NCBI GenBank assembly: GCA_963842335.1 | Contig: CAWJGF010000004.1 | Location: forward strand, 264,179-328,178 | Source: PALSA-600 sp963842335 | GTDB taxonomy: Bacteria > Actinomycetota > Thermoleophilia > Gaiellales > Gaiellaceae | DNA: 64,000 bases | Direction: 5' to 3' | Part shown: piece after piece, positions 24,998-33,954 of the stretch | How positions within the stretch are numbered: the first letter of the stretch is position 1 | Layout of the letters: the number at the start of each line of letters is the position of its first letter | The notes under the pieces: model-generated | Databases searched by the model: none | Told to the model about the DNA's origin: nothing | Seen by the model: only the letters and a program-made list of their open reading frames with translations | Made by a program: the position numbers and the translations under genes

Positions 24998-25828
24998 GTG
25001 ATCGACCCGCACGCGATTGCGCGAGCCACGGTTGTCGTGCCGACGTACGGTCGCCGGGCCGCGCTCGAGCGCTGTCTGGACGCCCTGCAGCGCCAATCGA
25101 TGTGGCCGGCGCTGGAGGTGATCGTGGTGCACGACGGCCCCGCCGAGACCGCGCCCGCACCGCCGGGCGTCCGCGTCGTCCAGACAGATGCGCGGCGCGG
25201 GCCTGCGTCGGCCCGGAACGCCGGAGCCCGGCTTGCCACCGCGCCGTTCGTGCTCTTCACCGATGACGACTGCCTGCCGGCGGCGGACTGGGCGGAGCGG
25301 CTCGTCTCCGCGTTGTCGGATGGCGCGGCCGTCGTGGCGGGGCGGACGACCTCCGATGCGAACGCCCTCACCCGCGCCTCGCAGGTGATCGCCGACGAGC
25401 TCATGGCGGCTGGGTCGGACGAGGGGTCGCTGGCGTTCGCTCCCACCCTGAACCTCGGGTGCCGGCGTGAGGTGATGGAGGAGATCCCGTTCGACGAAGC
25501 CTTTGGCGAGGCTGCCGGCGAAGATCGAGCGTGGTGCCTGCAGCTGCGCGCGCGCGGCCTTGCGATCGTGTTCGTGGCAGGTGCGCTGGTCGATCATCAG
25601 CCCAATCTGAGCCTGACGCGTTTCGTTCGCCAGCACGTGCGCTACGGGCGTGGCTCGCTGAGGTTTAGGGCGCGGTACGAACGCCCGCTCGCGTCGCCGT
25701 CCTTCTATCTCGACCTGGTGCGGCGCGGCTTTCGCGCAGGCCCCGCGGTGGGCGTTTTCGTGCTCGTCGCACAGGCGGCCGCCGCACTCGGCGTCGCCAC
25801 AGAGCGGGTGTCGCTTTTTAGATCGTGA
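24998..25828 (+). CDS. Glycosyltransferase family 2
   Basis: 276 residues from a GTG ('VIDPHAIARATVVVPTYGRR'). GT-A fold: 'VVVPTYGRRAALERCLDAL' near the N-terminus, 'PASARNAGA' and the metal-binding 'FTDDDCLP' near residue 88; 'DEAFGEAAGEDRAW' contains the ED acceptor-side motif. The last 60 residues form an amphipathic/hydrophobic tail that may touch the membrane. It is divergent from the GT39 gene (17 bp between starts) and overlaps the next convergent gene by 11 bp at the 3' end. Confidence 0.87.
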   Translation: MIDPHAIARATVVVPTYGRRAALERCLDALQRQSMWPALEVIVVHDGPAETAPAPPGVRVVQTDARRGPASARNAGARLATAPFVLFTDDDCLPAADWAERLVSALSDGAAVVAGRTTSDANALTRASQVIADELMAAGSDEGSLAFAPTLNLGCRREVMEEIPFDEAFGEAAGEDRAWCLQLRARGLAIVFVAGALVDHQPNLSLTRFVRQHVRYGRGSLRFRARYERPLASPSFYLDLVRRGFRAGPAVGVFVLVAQAAAALGVATERVSLFRS

Positions 25829-26912
25829 CGCGGCGGCGGGCATGCCGCGCAATCGCGTACGGGACGGCGGCAATCGACACGGCGTGGTGGAGGGCGTGCA
25901 GGAACACGCCGCAGACGGCTGCGACGACCCCCTGGCGCCGACGCAGGACCCGGTAGAACCGGAAGTTGAGAGCGACGAAGACCACGGCCGCGAGAGCAGC
26001 AGCCGCCAGCGTCCCGATGAGCAGTGCGAACACCGCCGCGATCACCGCGAGTGCGCTCATGCGGTGACGCCAGCTCAGATTGAGATCGGTCGACGCGTGA
26101 CCGTGGCGGATGATCAGGTCGATCCACGGCACGGCCCGATGATGGAAGTCGGTCTTGACCATCTCTCGAAGCGACCAGATCTTGAGGTGCGTTCCGAGGA
26201 TCGTCGGGTCGAGGATGACCTCCTCGCCCGCGGCAGTGAGGCGGATGCCCAGGTCGATGTCCTCGAGCCAAAGCCGCTGTGGATCGAATCCACCGACCGC
26301 TTCGAACGCTTCGCGGCGTACCGCGCCGAGGCCGGCCCAGAAGGTCCCGACGGGACCTGCCGATCCTTGATGGACGTGATGGTGCAAGAGATTGCGGAAG
26401 CCCGAGACCATTCCCGATCCGCGCGGCGCGTCGTCGTAGGAGCCGAAGACTGCAGCCGTCTGCGGCCGGGCCTCGAGCGCCGCATGCAGGCGACCGATTG
26501 CATCCGGATGCACGACGACGTCGGCGTCGACGAAGACGAGGATGTCGCCCGTGGCGATTGCGACGCCCTGGTTGCGCGCGAGGCCGGCGCCGGGCCCCGC
26601 GGCGGACTCGATGACGATGATCTCGGCAGGGGCGTCGTTCGAAGCCCTGATCGCCGCCAGGCAGGCTGCGAGCGTCTTCGGATTGTCTGTCGCCGGAACG
26701 ATCAGCGAAAGGCGACCGGTGCGTGCCTTGGCGGCCGGGTCGCCCTCCTCGATGACGGGGAGCGGAAGGGGGAGGTGGACGACCTCGCCAGGGCCTAGTT
26801 CGGCCGGAGCGGTCTCGGACGGCGCCGGCACGATCTCCAGCACGCGCGGAGCCTCAGCGAGCTCCTCGGCCCGGTCGAGTTCAGCTGGGAGCGGATCGCG
26901 AAGCGAGGACAC
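25818..26912 (-). CDS. Glycosyltransferase family 2 with C-terminal membrane segments
   Basis: 364 residues from a GTG that shares one base with the upstream stop (TAGTG). After a low-complexity stretch of about 55 residues comes the GT2 domain 'LSLIVPATDNPKTLAACLAA' with 'GAGLARNQG', 'VFVDADVVVHPDA' (metal binding) and 'QRLWLEDIDLGIRL' (ED motif). Two to three transmembrane helices follow (about 275-345), as in processive or membrane-docked GT2 enzymes. It is coupled to the Gfo/Idh/MocA gene. Its 3' end overlaps the convergent GT2 gene by 11 bp. Confidence 0.87.
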   Translation of the reverse strand: MSSLRDPLPAELDRAEELAEAPRVLEIVPAPSETAPAELGPGEVVHLPLPLPVIEEGDPAAKARTGRLSLIVPATDNPKTLAACLAAIRASNDAPAEIIVIESAAGPGAGLARNQGVAIATGDILVFVDADVVVHPDAIGRLHAALEARPQTAAVFGSYDDAPRGSGMVSGFRNLLHHHVHQGSAGPVGTFWAGLGAVRREAFEAVGGFDPQRLWLEDIDLGIRLTAAGEEVILDPTILGTHLKIWSLREMVKTDFHHRAVPWIDLIIRHGHASTDLNLSWRHRMSALAVIAAVFALLIGTLAAAALAAVVFVALNFRFYRVLRRRQGVVAAVCGVFLHALHHAVSIAAVPYAIARHARRRVTI

Positions 26913-27949
26913 TAGACGCGCACCTTGTCCGTGGGGTCTTCCTGCAGAGGCACGGGCCGGCCGCCCTCGGCGAGCGAGCGTTCGACGGCCTCGATCGTGC
27001 GAATCACGTCGAGCCCGACCTGCGGCGACGAGCGAAGCGGTTGCCCCTCGCGGATCGCGGCGGTGAACTCCGCGAGCTCGATTGACAGAGGCTCGCTGGC
27101 AGCGACGCGGGGCGAGACGATGTCGCCGCTGCGATAGGTGAGGCGGAACTCGCCGAAGCTGCCGGGGTCAGGCAGATCGGCGCCCGTGTCGAAGACCCGA
27201 ACCGGCTCGGTCGCGGTGTCGTCGTAGACCACCATCTTGCGACTCCCGACAATTGCCGTGCGGCGAAGCTTGCTCGGCGCGAGCCACGAGAGCTCGACGT
27301 GGGCGATCGTTCCCGACGGGTACGTGAGGTTGATGAACGCGACATCCGGGATGTCGGGGAGCACACACGAGCGGCTCAGGCCAGATGCGCTCGACGGCAG
27401 TTCCTCGAGGAGGTACCGGAGAATGGAGAAGTCGTGCGGGCCGAGATCCCACACGACGCTCACGTCCGGTTGATGCAAGCCGAGATTCACGCGGCTCGTC
27501 GTGACGAACAGGATGTCGCCGATCTCACCCGAGTCGATCAGCTCCTTGATCTTCACGACGGGTGGGCTGTACAGGAACGTGTGGCCGGGCATCAACACAA
27601 GCCCGCGGGTCTCGGCGATCCCGATCAACTCGGCCGCTTCCTTCGAGGACGCGGCGAGCGGCTTCTCGACGAAAACGTGCTTGCCGGCGCGCAGGGCCTG
27701 CGCCGCAAGCTCGAAGTGCGTCGACACGGGAGTCGCAATCGCGACGGCGTCAACGCTGTCGTCGTTGAGGACGTCCTCGAGTTGTGCAGCCTCGCGCACC
27801 GAGGGGTAGCGGAGCGAGACGCGCGCTCGTGCGTCGGGGTTGGGGTCGACGATCCAGGTGGGCTCTGCGGAGGGAAGCTCGAAGAGGTTGCGGACGAGGT
27901 TCGGCCCCCAGTAGCCGACACCCACGACGGCGACACGGACGGGGGTCAT
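26912..27949 (-). CDS. Gfo/Idh/MocA-family sugar oxidoreductase (WbpB-like)
   Basis: 345 residues from the ATG at 27949, which overlaps the upstream stop (ATGA). N-terminal Rossmann motif 'VAVVGVGYWGPNLVRNL'; 'VEKPLAASSKEA' carries the conserved EKP near residue 95; 'DLGPHDFSILRYLL' follows. In the WbpB type this enzyme oxidises C-3 of UDP-GlcNAcA before transamination. The aminotransferase, acetyltransferase and 2-epimerase for that route are encoded at 34880-38719, so a 2,3-diacetamido-uronic acid-type sugar is a reasonable inference. The WbpA dehydrogenase was not seen in the window. Confidence 0.85.
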   Translation of the reverse strand: MTPVRVAVVGVGYWGPNLVRNLFELPSAEPTWIVDPNPDARARVSLRYPSVREAAQLEDVLNDDSVDAVAIATPVSTHFELAAQALRAGKHVFVEKPLAASSKEAAELIGIAETRGLVLMPGHTFLYSPPVVKIKELIDSGEIGDILFVTTSRVNLGLHQPDVSVVWDLGPHDFSILRYLLEELPSSASGLSRSCVLPDIPDVAFINLTYPSGTIAHVELSWLAPSKLRRTAIVGSRKMVVYDDTATEPVRVFDTGADLPDPGSFGEFRLTYRSGDIVSPRVAASEPLSIELAEFTAAIREGQPLRSSPQVGLDVIRTIEAVERSLAEGGRPVPLQEDPTDKVRV

Positions 27950-29457
27950 GCGGTTTCCTTGTCGCCGCGGAGCATCAGGAACGGCGTCCGGGCAAGCAGG
28001 CGGAGGTCGAGCCCGAGCGTCCACGAGCGGGCGTAGGTGACGTCGAGTTGCAGTGCATCCGCGAAGGTCGTGTGCGCTCGTCCCGTGACCTGCCACAGCC
28101 CGGTCAGCCCCGCAGGCACGCGGAAGCGCTCGAAGTGCTGCGGCTCGAAGTGGTCGGTCTCGTAGGGGATGCACGGGCGCGGGCCGACGAGAGACATGTC
28201 GCCCCAGAGCACGTTCAGGAGCTGCGGCAGCTCGTCGAGGCTCGTCTTGCGCAGCCAACGCCCGACCCTGGTGATCTCGTTCGGCCGACCGAGCTTGTAG
28301 AGGCCGCCTTCCTCGGGCGCCGACTCGCCGTTCATCAGCTTCTCGATGTACTCGCGGTGCGGGGCTTCGTCGGTGTTCGCTCTCATCGTCCTGAACTTCA
28401 AGACGGTGAACTCACGCATATGCATCCCGAGCCGCTTCTGCCGGAAAAACACAGGCCCGCGACTATCGAGCTTGACTGCGATCGCGATCCCGGCGAACAG
28501 GGGAGCGATGAGCACCAAGCCGGCCGCGGCGCCGATCACGTCGATCGCGCGCTTGAGCAGGCGCGACGTGCGAGAGAGACCGACCGGTGGCAGCCCGAGC
28601 AGAGGCAGTCCCTCGACCGAGTGGAAGACGACCTGCTCGCCGAACGCCTCGTAGAGGCGCGGCACGACGTCGACCTGGACGTTCAACTCCCGCAGGAGGC
28701 GGATCGACTCGAGCGCCTCGTCGTGCCGGTCATTCGAGAACGCGAAGATCACGCGGTCGATGCTGCGCTCGCGCACGAGGCGCGGCAGATCGTCCGGCCC
28801 GCCGAGGATCTTCAGCTGCCGGAGGTCGCCTCGCTGGTCCTTCGGCCCGGTGTCGACGAAGCCGAGCAGCCGCATCCCGTACTCGGGGTGCTGGAAGAGC
28901 TTGCGCCCGATCACCTGGCCGACGGTGCCTGCGCCGACGATGACCGTGTTCTGGACGTAGGGCGGCAGGCGCCTGGCCATCGCGCGAGCGGTGCTCCGGG
29001 CGAGGATCATGAACACGATCGCGAGAAGCCAGAACGTCGCCAGCTTCTTCTGGTTGGGATCGGTGAGCCCCGTCAGCCACGAGAGGGCAAAGAATCCCCA
29101 GGCACAGACCGTGACGAGGTGGAAGACGCTCGCAATCTCATCGACGGTCGAGTGGTAGGCGCGCTCGTCGTCGCGGTCGTACAGCCCGTAGAGCTTGGCC
29201 CCAAGGATCCAGATCGGGAGCGTCGCGATGAAGACCAGCGCCTCGAAGCCGGCCCCGACGCTCGAGATCAGCCCGGCGTTTCCGGCGAAGGCAAGCTCTG
29301 TGATCCCGAAGGCGAGGCTGAGGCCGACGACGTCGGCCGTAGCGAGCATCCTGCGGACGAGCCACCCGCGCCCGTGGCCGCGGCGCGCGGCCGTGGCCGT
29401 GGTCGCCTCGGACGTCCGGCCCACGATTTGCGGCAGAAGTCGCTCGGCGAGGCTCAT
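27946..29457 (-). CDS. Polyprenyl-phosphate glycosylphosphotransferase (EPS initiating enzyme)
   Basis: 503 residues from the ATG at 29457 ('MSLAERLLPQIVGR'); the frame continues 44 codons upstream with unlikely sequence. Four to five transmembrane helices precede a CoA-binding-like Rossmann domain ('NTVIVGAGTVGQVIGRKLF'). The C-terminal catalytic domain has 'SRTSRLLKRAIDVIGAAAG', 'VFFRQKRLGMHMREFTVLKF' and 'LDELPQLLNVLWGDMSLVGP', the bacterial sugar transferase signature. It moves a sugar phosphate from a nucleotide sugar to undecaprenyl phosphate and so starts each repeat unit. It is coupled by ATGA to the Gfo/Idh/MocA gene and heads the 25.8-29.5 kb operon. Confidence 0.93.
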   Translation of the reverse strand: MSLAERLLPQIVGRTSEATTATAARRGHGRGWLVRRMLATADVVGLSLAFGITELAFAGNAGLISSVGAGFEALVFIATLPIWILGAKLYGLYDRDDERAYHSTVDEIASVFHLVTVCAWGFFALSWLTGLTDPNQKKLATFWLLAIVFMILARSTARAMARRLPPYVQNTVIVGAGTVGQVIGRKLFQHPEYGMRLLGFVDTGPKDQRGDLRQLKILGGPDDLPRLVRERSIDRVIFAFSNDRHDEALESIRLLRELNVQVDVVPRLYEAFGEQVVFHSVEGLPLLGLPPVGLSRTSRLLKRAIDVIGAAAGLVLIAPLFAGIAIAVKLDSRGPVFFRQKRLGMHMREFTVLKFRTMRANTDEAPHREYIEKLMNGESAPEEGGLYKLGRPNEITRVGRWLRKTSLDELPQLLNVLWGDMSLVGPRPCIPYETDHFEPQHFERFRVPAGLTGLWQVTGRAHTTFADALQLDVTYARSWTLGLDLRLLARTPFLMLRGDKETA

Positions 29458-29600
29458 GAGACGCGTGCTTTCTTGGCGCCGCAAAAAGGGCGAGCGAGCG
29501 CGCCCGGTTGCCAGGTGACATGCGTCATGTGTGCCGCCGTTCTTATCTCTGCCGCATCGCGACCCACGAGTACCCTCCGCTCCCCTCACCGCTTTTTCTT

Positions 29601-29631
29601 CCCTGAAACGCGAGTCCGTTTCGCGTTAGGG
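29601..29631 (-). promoter_or_regulatory. Hairpin in the 5' region of the EPS initiating gene
   Basis: Inverted repeat: CCCT-(ga)-AACGCGA, 7-base loop, TCGCGTT-AGGG, giving 11 paired bases with a 2-base bulge. It lies about 145 bp upstream of the initiating transferase start. Just beyond are two direct copies of TTGTAAG (29659-29665 and 29672-29678) 13 bp apart. No T-tract follows. It could be an attenuator or an operator. Confidence 0.4.
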
Positions 29632-29735
29632 GCCGCCGCCCGGCGGGCCCTTCAGTGATTGTAAGTCACGCTTGTAAGAAAGATATGCCCAGCGCCGAGA
29701 ACCCATTCGTTTGGTGATGAAACCCCGACTTGGGT

Positions 29736-30266
29736 CTAGCTCTGGGCCGGAGCGCCGCTCCGGGAGCCGGCAGGGCGGACAGGTTTTCCGCTGCTGTCGG
29801 TCAGATCGGCCTTCAGACGGGTCCGTGCGCGGTGCAGCGCGACGTCGACCGCATTCGGCTCGAGGTCGAGAAAGGCTCCGATCTCCCGCGACGAGAGCCC
29901 ACCGCCGTAGCGGAGTGCCAGGAGCTCGCGTTCACGGTCATCGAGCCGGGCGAGCGCGCCCGACAGCTCGAGCCGCCTGAGCGTGTCTTCCTCGAGATCG
30001 CGGCCGTCGGCGGCGTCGTCGAGCTCGGAGTGGGCGCCCGAGGTGTTGAGTCGTGCACCGGCCATCGACCGGCGGGCGATCCCGAGGAGCCAGGTCACGG
30101 GCGATCCCTTGGCCGGGTCGTAACTGTCTCGATAGCGGACGGCCCGCTCGAAGACGTCGCTCGTGATGTCCTCGGCCGCGGCGCCGTGGCCGACGTGAAA
30201 GGCCACGAACGAATAGACACGCCGGATCAGTGGGGTCGGATCGGCGAGCGGATCGCGGGACGGCAT
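29736..30266 (-). CDS. ECF-type RNA polymerase sigma factor
   Basis: 176 residues from the ATG at 30266, which overlaps the stop of the upstream polymerase gene (TGATG). Region 2 covers about residues 10-70, with 'AEDITSDVFERAV' and 'GSPVTWLLGIARR'. Region 4 covers about residues 100-152, with the helix-turn-helix in 'LALRYGGGLSSREIGAFLDL' and 'NAVDVALHRARTRLKADL'. No anti-sigma gene is adjacent. The C-terminal 20 residues are a basic/Pro/Ser tail. Being the last gene after the BY-kinase and polymerase genes suggests that it controls or senses EPS production; this is an inference. Confidence 0.9.
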   Translation of the reverse strand: MPSRDPLADPTPLIRRVYSFVAFHVGHGAAAEDITSDVFERAVRYRDSYDPAKGSPVTWLLGIARRSMAGARLNTSGAHSELDDAADGRDLEEDTLRRLELSGALARLDDRERELLALRYGGGLSSREIGAFLDLEPNAVDVALHRARTRLKADLTDSSGKPVRPAGSRSGAPAQS

Positions 30267-32212
30267 CAGGAGCCCCCTTGGAGCGAGGCCTTGTAGTCCG
30301 CGATCTCGGGCGAGAACGGGTTCAGGCGAGTCGCGATCCGCAGATCGCGTGCTCGCGCGCGGCGCGGCGCAGCGCGGGCGACGTCGAGCCATGCGCTCCA
30401 ATTCGTGCGGTCGAGCCGGAGCTCGTGATTGAAGCTTGCCCGCGCCGCGGCCACGTCTCCGGCCGCGAGTTGCGCGTTCCCGAGTTGAGACCAAGGCTCC
30501 GGCGACCACGGCATCCAGCGCTGCGCGCGCGCCGCATCGTCGGCTGCCGCCGGCAGCCGGTTCGCAGCGAGGGCGGAGTCGGCCTCCGCCGAGGCTCGAT
30601 TGCCGGCGAGGCCGGCAAGCGCCGCGACGGCGAGGATCGTGGCCAGGCCCGCAACGCCAATGCGCAGCGGCCCGGACGGAGCAGTCGGATGCAGGCGCGT
30701 GCTCTCGCCGGCGGCGATCGCGGCGACTCCCAGGCCGATGACCACGACTCCGAGCACGCTCACCTCCCAGTCCCAGTCGACTGAGGCGTGCACCGCGTAG
30801 ACGACGACCGCCGCTGCGAGCCCGGGCACGAGTGGTGAGCGCCGAGCCCGGACGCAGGCCGCGAGCGGGACTCCGAGCAGGCAGATGACGAGTACGAGGC
30901 CGACAGGCCCGAGCTCGGCCAGCGTCTCGAGGTACAGGTTGTGGGCGTCGCGCACCTTCGCCGCGTTCGGCCGGTTGCGCAGCCAGTAGCGCTCGTAGGT
31001 GCCCGCTCCCGAACCGAGCCACGGGTGCAGGCGCGCGTCATCCCAGGCGGCGTGCCAGAGGTCGGCTCGGCCATTCCCGGAGAAACTGAAGAGGCGCCGG
31101 TTGAGGTTGGTGCTGTGCGGCACTGGCTTGGAGACGAACGTGTCCTTGGCTCGTTTCGCGAGGTTCACCGGCCCGCCCTCGTGCGCGAGCGCGACACCGG
31201 CAGCAGCGAGCACCACCGCGAGGCAGACGAGGCCGAAGGCGACGCGCACGCCGCGTGGGAATGCGACGTGCCGCACGAGGAGCGACCGCGACGCCTCGAT
31301 ACCGGCAGCGAGCGCCACGAGCGCGACAATGCGCCAGGCGGCCGCGTGGCCATCGCGGACCACGACATGGAGCGCCGCTCCGCGGTGCGTGAGACCGCGC
31401 CCGTGCTCGCAGACCAGGATCGTGAGGACCGCCGTAGGGGCGGTCGTCAGAAGCACTGCCGCGAGCTGGATGCGCCGTGGGTCGAGCAGCAGCGCGACGA
31501 CGAGCGCGACGCCGAGCGAAAGCCATGCGGCACGGCCGAACGTGAAGTAGAACGTCGCGACGAGCACGGGCACGGCAGCTGCAGCGGCGCATCTGCTCCA
31601 CAGGTTCCGGGCGCGCGCGACGAACATCAGAGCCAGCAGCAAGCCGATCGCGACGAACAGGGCGAGCGCGTTCCAGTACCCGAGCGGATCGGCGAGCCGG
31701 TAGACACCAAGCGGCTCGAACACACCGAGCCGAGCGGGGAAGAGCCGCGTGGCAAGTGCGTAGGTCGCCACGGCGACGATTGCGACCAGCACGCTGCCCA
31801 CGAACACGGGGACTGTGCTCCGGCGGATGAAGGTCACCGCGGCAAGTGCTGCGGCCACATAGAGGATCGCGCGCTCGCTTTCGAGCACGCTCTGGTCCGG
31901 CACCGTCGACCACGAGATCGAGAGCGCGGTCCAGATTGCCATCGCGGAGACGGCGGCGACCATGGCAACCCGCCAGGCGGTCAGCGTCTCCGTCCGGCCG
32001 AGCGCCCACGCGACGATCGTGGGCGCGAGCAGCAGCAGCGCCCCCCAACCCCAGGAGGTCGGGAAGTAGCCGCCCTGCGACGAGGCGAGCGCGATGACGA
32101 AGATCGACGTACCTGCGCCGACGAGCAGTCTGGACCGATTCGCCAGGTCACCGAGGCCCAGTGAGAAGGCGCTCCGAGCCGGGAGGACATCGGGCCTCGA
32201 GAAGGCGGACAC
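30266..32212 (-). CDS. O-antigen ligase/polymerase with C-terminal tetratricopeptide region
   Basis: 648 residues from a GTG at 32212, 20 bp after the kinase stop. About twelve transmembrane segments fill residues 15-520. The large loop has 'RRLFSFSGNGRADLWHAAWD', 'HPWLGSGAGTYERYWL' and 'DAHNLYLETLAELG', the Wzy_C family signature. The last 130 residues form TPR-like helices ('SPEPWSQLGNAQLAAGDVAA', 'ASFNHELRLDRTNWSAW') on the outside or at the membrane face. It may polymerise the repeat unit, with the TPR docking a partner. It is the second such protein in the locus. Upstream is the Wzz/BY-kinase; downstream the ECF sigma factor is translationally coupled. Confidence 0.85.
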   Translation of the reverse strand: MSAFSRPDVLPARSAFSLGLGDLANRSRLLVGAGTSIFVIALASSQGGYFPTSWGWGALLLLAPTIVAWALGRTETLTAWRVAMVAAVSAMAIWTALSISWSTVPDQSVLESERAILYVAAALAAVTFIRRSTVPVFVGSVLVAIVAVATYALATRLFPARLGVFEPLGVYRLADPLGYWNALALFVAIGLLLALMFVARARNLWSRCAAAAAVPVLVATFYFTFGRAAWLSLGVALVVALLLDPRRIQLAAVLLTTAPTAVLTILVCEHGRGLTHRGAALHVVVRDGHAAAWRIVALVALAAGIEASRSLLVRHVAFPRGVRVAFGLVCLAVVLAAAGVALAHEGGPVNLAKRAKDTFVSKPVPHSTNLNRRLFSFSGNGRADLWHAAWDDARLHPWLGSGAGTYERYWLRNRPNAAKVRDAHNLYLETLAELGPVGLVLVICLLGVPLAACVRARRSPLVPGLAAAVVVYAVHASVDWDWEVSVLGVVVIGLGVAAIAAGESTRLHPTAPSGPLRIGVAGLATILAVAALAGLAGNRASAEADSALAANRLPAAADDAARAQRWMPWSPEPWSQLGNAQLAAGDVAAARASFNHELRLDRTNWSAWLDVARAAPRRARARDLRIATRLNPFSPEIADYKASLQGGS

Positions 32213-32232
32213 GGCGGCCGCGATTCTTGGTG

Positions 32233-33807
32233 CTACGAGACGAGCCGGGCGCGACGTTCCGAGGCGCGCGAGGAGGACGGGGCGGTGGGTGGCGCGCCGT
32301 AGTAGTACTGCGTTTGGGCGGGCGCTCCGGTGATGACGACGCCGAGCTTCGCTGCCGGGCACCGCGCGAGAATCTGCTGAACGTCGCGCAGATTGGCGCG
32401 CTCCACGAGCCCGAGCCGCGCGAGGACGATCATGGCGTCGATCTTGGCGCTGAGCGAGATCGCGTCGCTGACCGGTAGAAGCGGCGGTGCGTCGATGAAG
32501 ACGAAGTCGTAGCGCTCCCTGAGTTGGGCGAGGATTCGTTCGGCCGCGGCGCTCTCGACGAACTCGCCGGGGTTCAACGGCAGCGCGCCGCTTGCGATCA
32601 CGTCGAGCCGGGCCACGCCGTGGCCGTTGTTGAGGTGCTTCGCGTTCGCTGCGCCGACCGAGATCGGGATGTGGTGCACGACCTTGTCGATCGGGGCGAG
32701 GTCGAGAGCCGCCTCGGTGAACCCGGGCCGGTCGGCGAGGTCGAAGAACCGGCCGAGAGCGGGGTTATGGAGGTCAAGATCGACGAGAGCGACGCTTGCG
32801 CCGCCGCGTGCGACCGAGATCGCGAGGCTCGCGACCGTCGTCGACTTGCCCTCGCGGGCCACGCTGCTCGTGACCATGATGAGCTTGGCCTGCTCGTCGA
32901 CATTCAAGAACTGGAGGTTCGTCCGGAGCACGCGGAAAGCCTCGGCCTCCGGGCTCGACGGCTGGGTCAGCATCACGATCTCGTCGGCGCGGCGATGCTC
33001 GCGCGACGGCTCGGGAATCCGGGCCAGGAGCGGAAGGCGAAGGGTCGCCTCGATCTCGTCGATCGACCGGACGCGCTTGTCGAGCGCCTCCGCGATGAAG
33101 GCGAGACAGACGCCGAGGACGAGGCCTCCGAAGAGTCCTAGGAGGGCGTTGCGGCGCGGCCGGGGGCTGATCTGGACGGCGCCCTGCGCCTGGCGGATCA
33201 GGTACGTGTTCGAGGTCTGCAGGTTCACGTACAGCTTCAGCTGCTGCTCGCGGGTGAGCAGGCTCGAATATTCGCTGCCGGTGGTGCCGCCGAGCTTGCG
33301 CAGCTCACCGAGACGATGCTGGACCTGGGTCAGGGCGGACTGCATCGCAGCCGTGTCGAGTTGGCGGCGATACACGGTGAACTGGCGCCCGTAGGCGGTG
33401 GCAAGCTTCGCCGCGAGCGCCGGATCACCGTTCTTGACATTGAAGTTGAGGAGGTCGGCACCAGGGTTCGGGGTGATATTCGACGCTCCGAGGAGGGCTC
33501 CGGCCGATTCGTTCACCTTCGTCGCTGTGACGACGCGCTGCGCGAGTTGCGGAGTGCTGGCAATCGCGGCCTGGGTCTCGGCGAACCGGATCGGGTCGGT
33601 ATAGAGGTTGGTGTTCTGCAGCCCGAGCAGTTCGCTGCCGATGTCCTGCCGGCTCAGGAGCACCTCGGACGACGCCTGGTACACCGGGCTCTGCCGCAGC
33701 GCAAGCGCCACCGCAACCACAGGAACGATGATTACCGCCTGGAGGATGATCCACTTGCGCCGCCACAGCAGCGACAAGTAGTCGTCAAGTGTCATGTTCG
33801 GCGTCAT
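32233..33807 (-). CDS. Fused Wzz chain-length regulator and BY-type tyrosine autokinase
   Basis: 524 residues. The N-terminal Wzz domain has transmembrane helices at about 19-37 and 221-243 flanking an extracytoplasmic coiled-coil stretch. The cytoplasmic C-terminal domain is a bacterial tyrosine kinase: Walker A 'SSVAREGKSTT' at 314-324, Walker A' 'VALVDLDL' at 339-346, Walker B 'FVFIDAPP' at 435-442, and a short Tyr cluster (residues 501-503) as autophosphorylation tail. Such kinases regulate polymer length and export. The CpsB-like phosphatase at 2009-2758 is the likely antagonist. The one-piece arrangement is that of Wzc rather than the split CpsC/CpsD of Firmicutes. Confidence 0.92.
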   Translation of the reverse strand: MTPNMTLDDYLSLLWRRKWIILQAVIIVPVVAVALALRQSPVYQASSEVLLSRQDIGSELLGLQNTNLYTDPIRFAETQAAIASTPQLAQRVVTATKVNESAGALLGASNITPNPGADLLNFNVKNGDPALAAKLATAYGRQFTVYRRQLDTAAMQSALTQVQHRLGELRKLGGTTGSEYSSLLTREQQLKLYVNLQTSNTYLIRQAQGAVQISPRPRRNALLGLFGGLVLGVCLAFIAEALDKRVRSIDEIEATLRLPLLARIPEPSREHRRADEIVMLTQPSSPEAEAFRVLRTNLQFLNVDEQAKLIMVTSSVAREGKSTTVASLAISVARGGASVALVDLDLHNPALGRFFDLADRPGFTEAALDLAPIDKVVHHIPISVGAANAKHLNNGHGVARLDVIASGALPLNPGEFVESAAAERILAQLRERYDFVFIDAPPLLPVSDAISLSAKIDAMIVLARLGLVERANLRDVQQILARCPAAKLGVVITGAPAQTQYYYGAPPTAPSSSRASERRARLVS

Positions 33808-33954
33808 AGGCGGTTTTAAGACATCGGCCGACGCAAGGGAAGCCTTGAATCAGCCTAGCAGCGGTGCGGGAAAGCTCGGTCGTCGCGTCGATCTTCAGTG
33901 GACAACGTTCGGTGTCGCACGGCAGATACCCTCGCAGCCCCGACCGGAGGATTG

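Noticed and set aside
27784..29658. A very long antisense frame (624 codons) opposite the sugar transferase, and similar ones opposite hydrolase C and the SDR genes.
   Set aside because: Mirror frames of real genes in high-GC DNA; no motifs, and the sense strand carries clear enzyme signatures.
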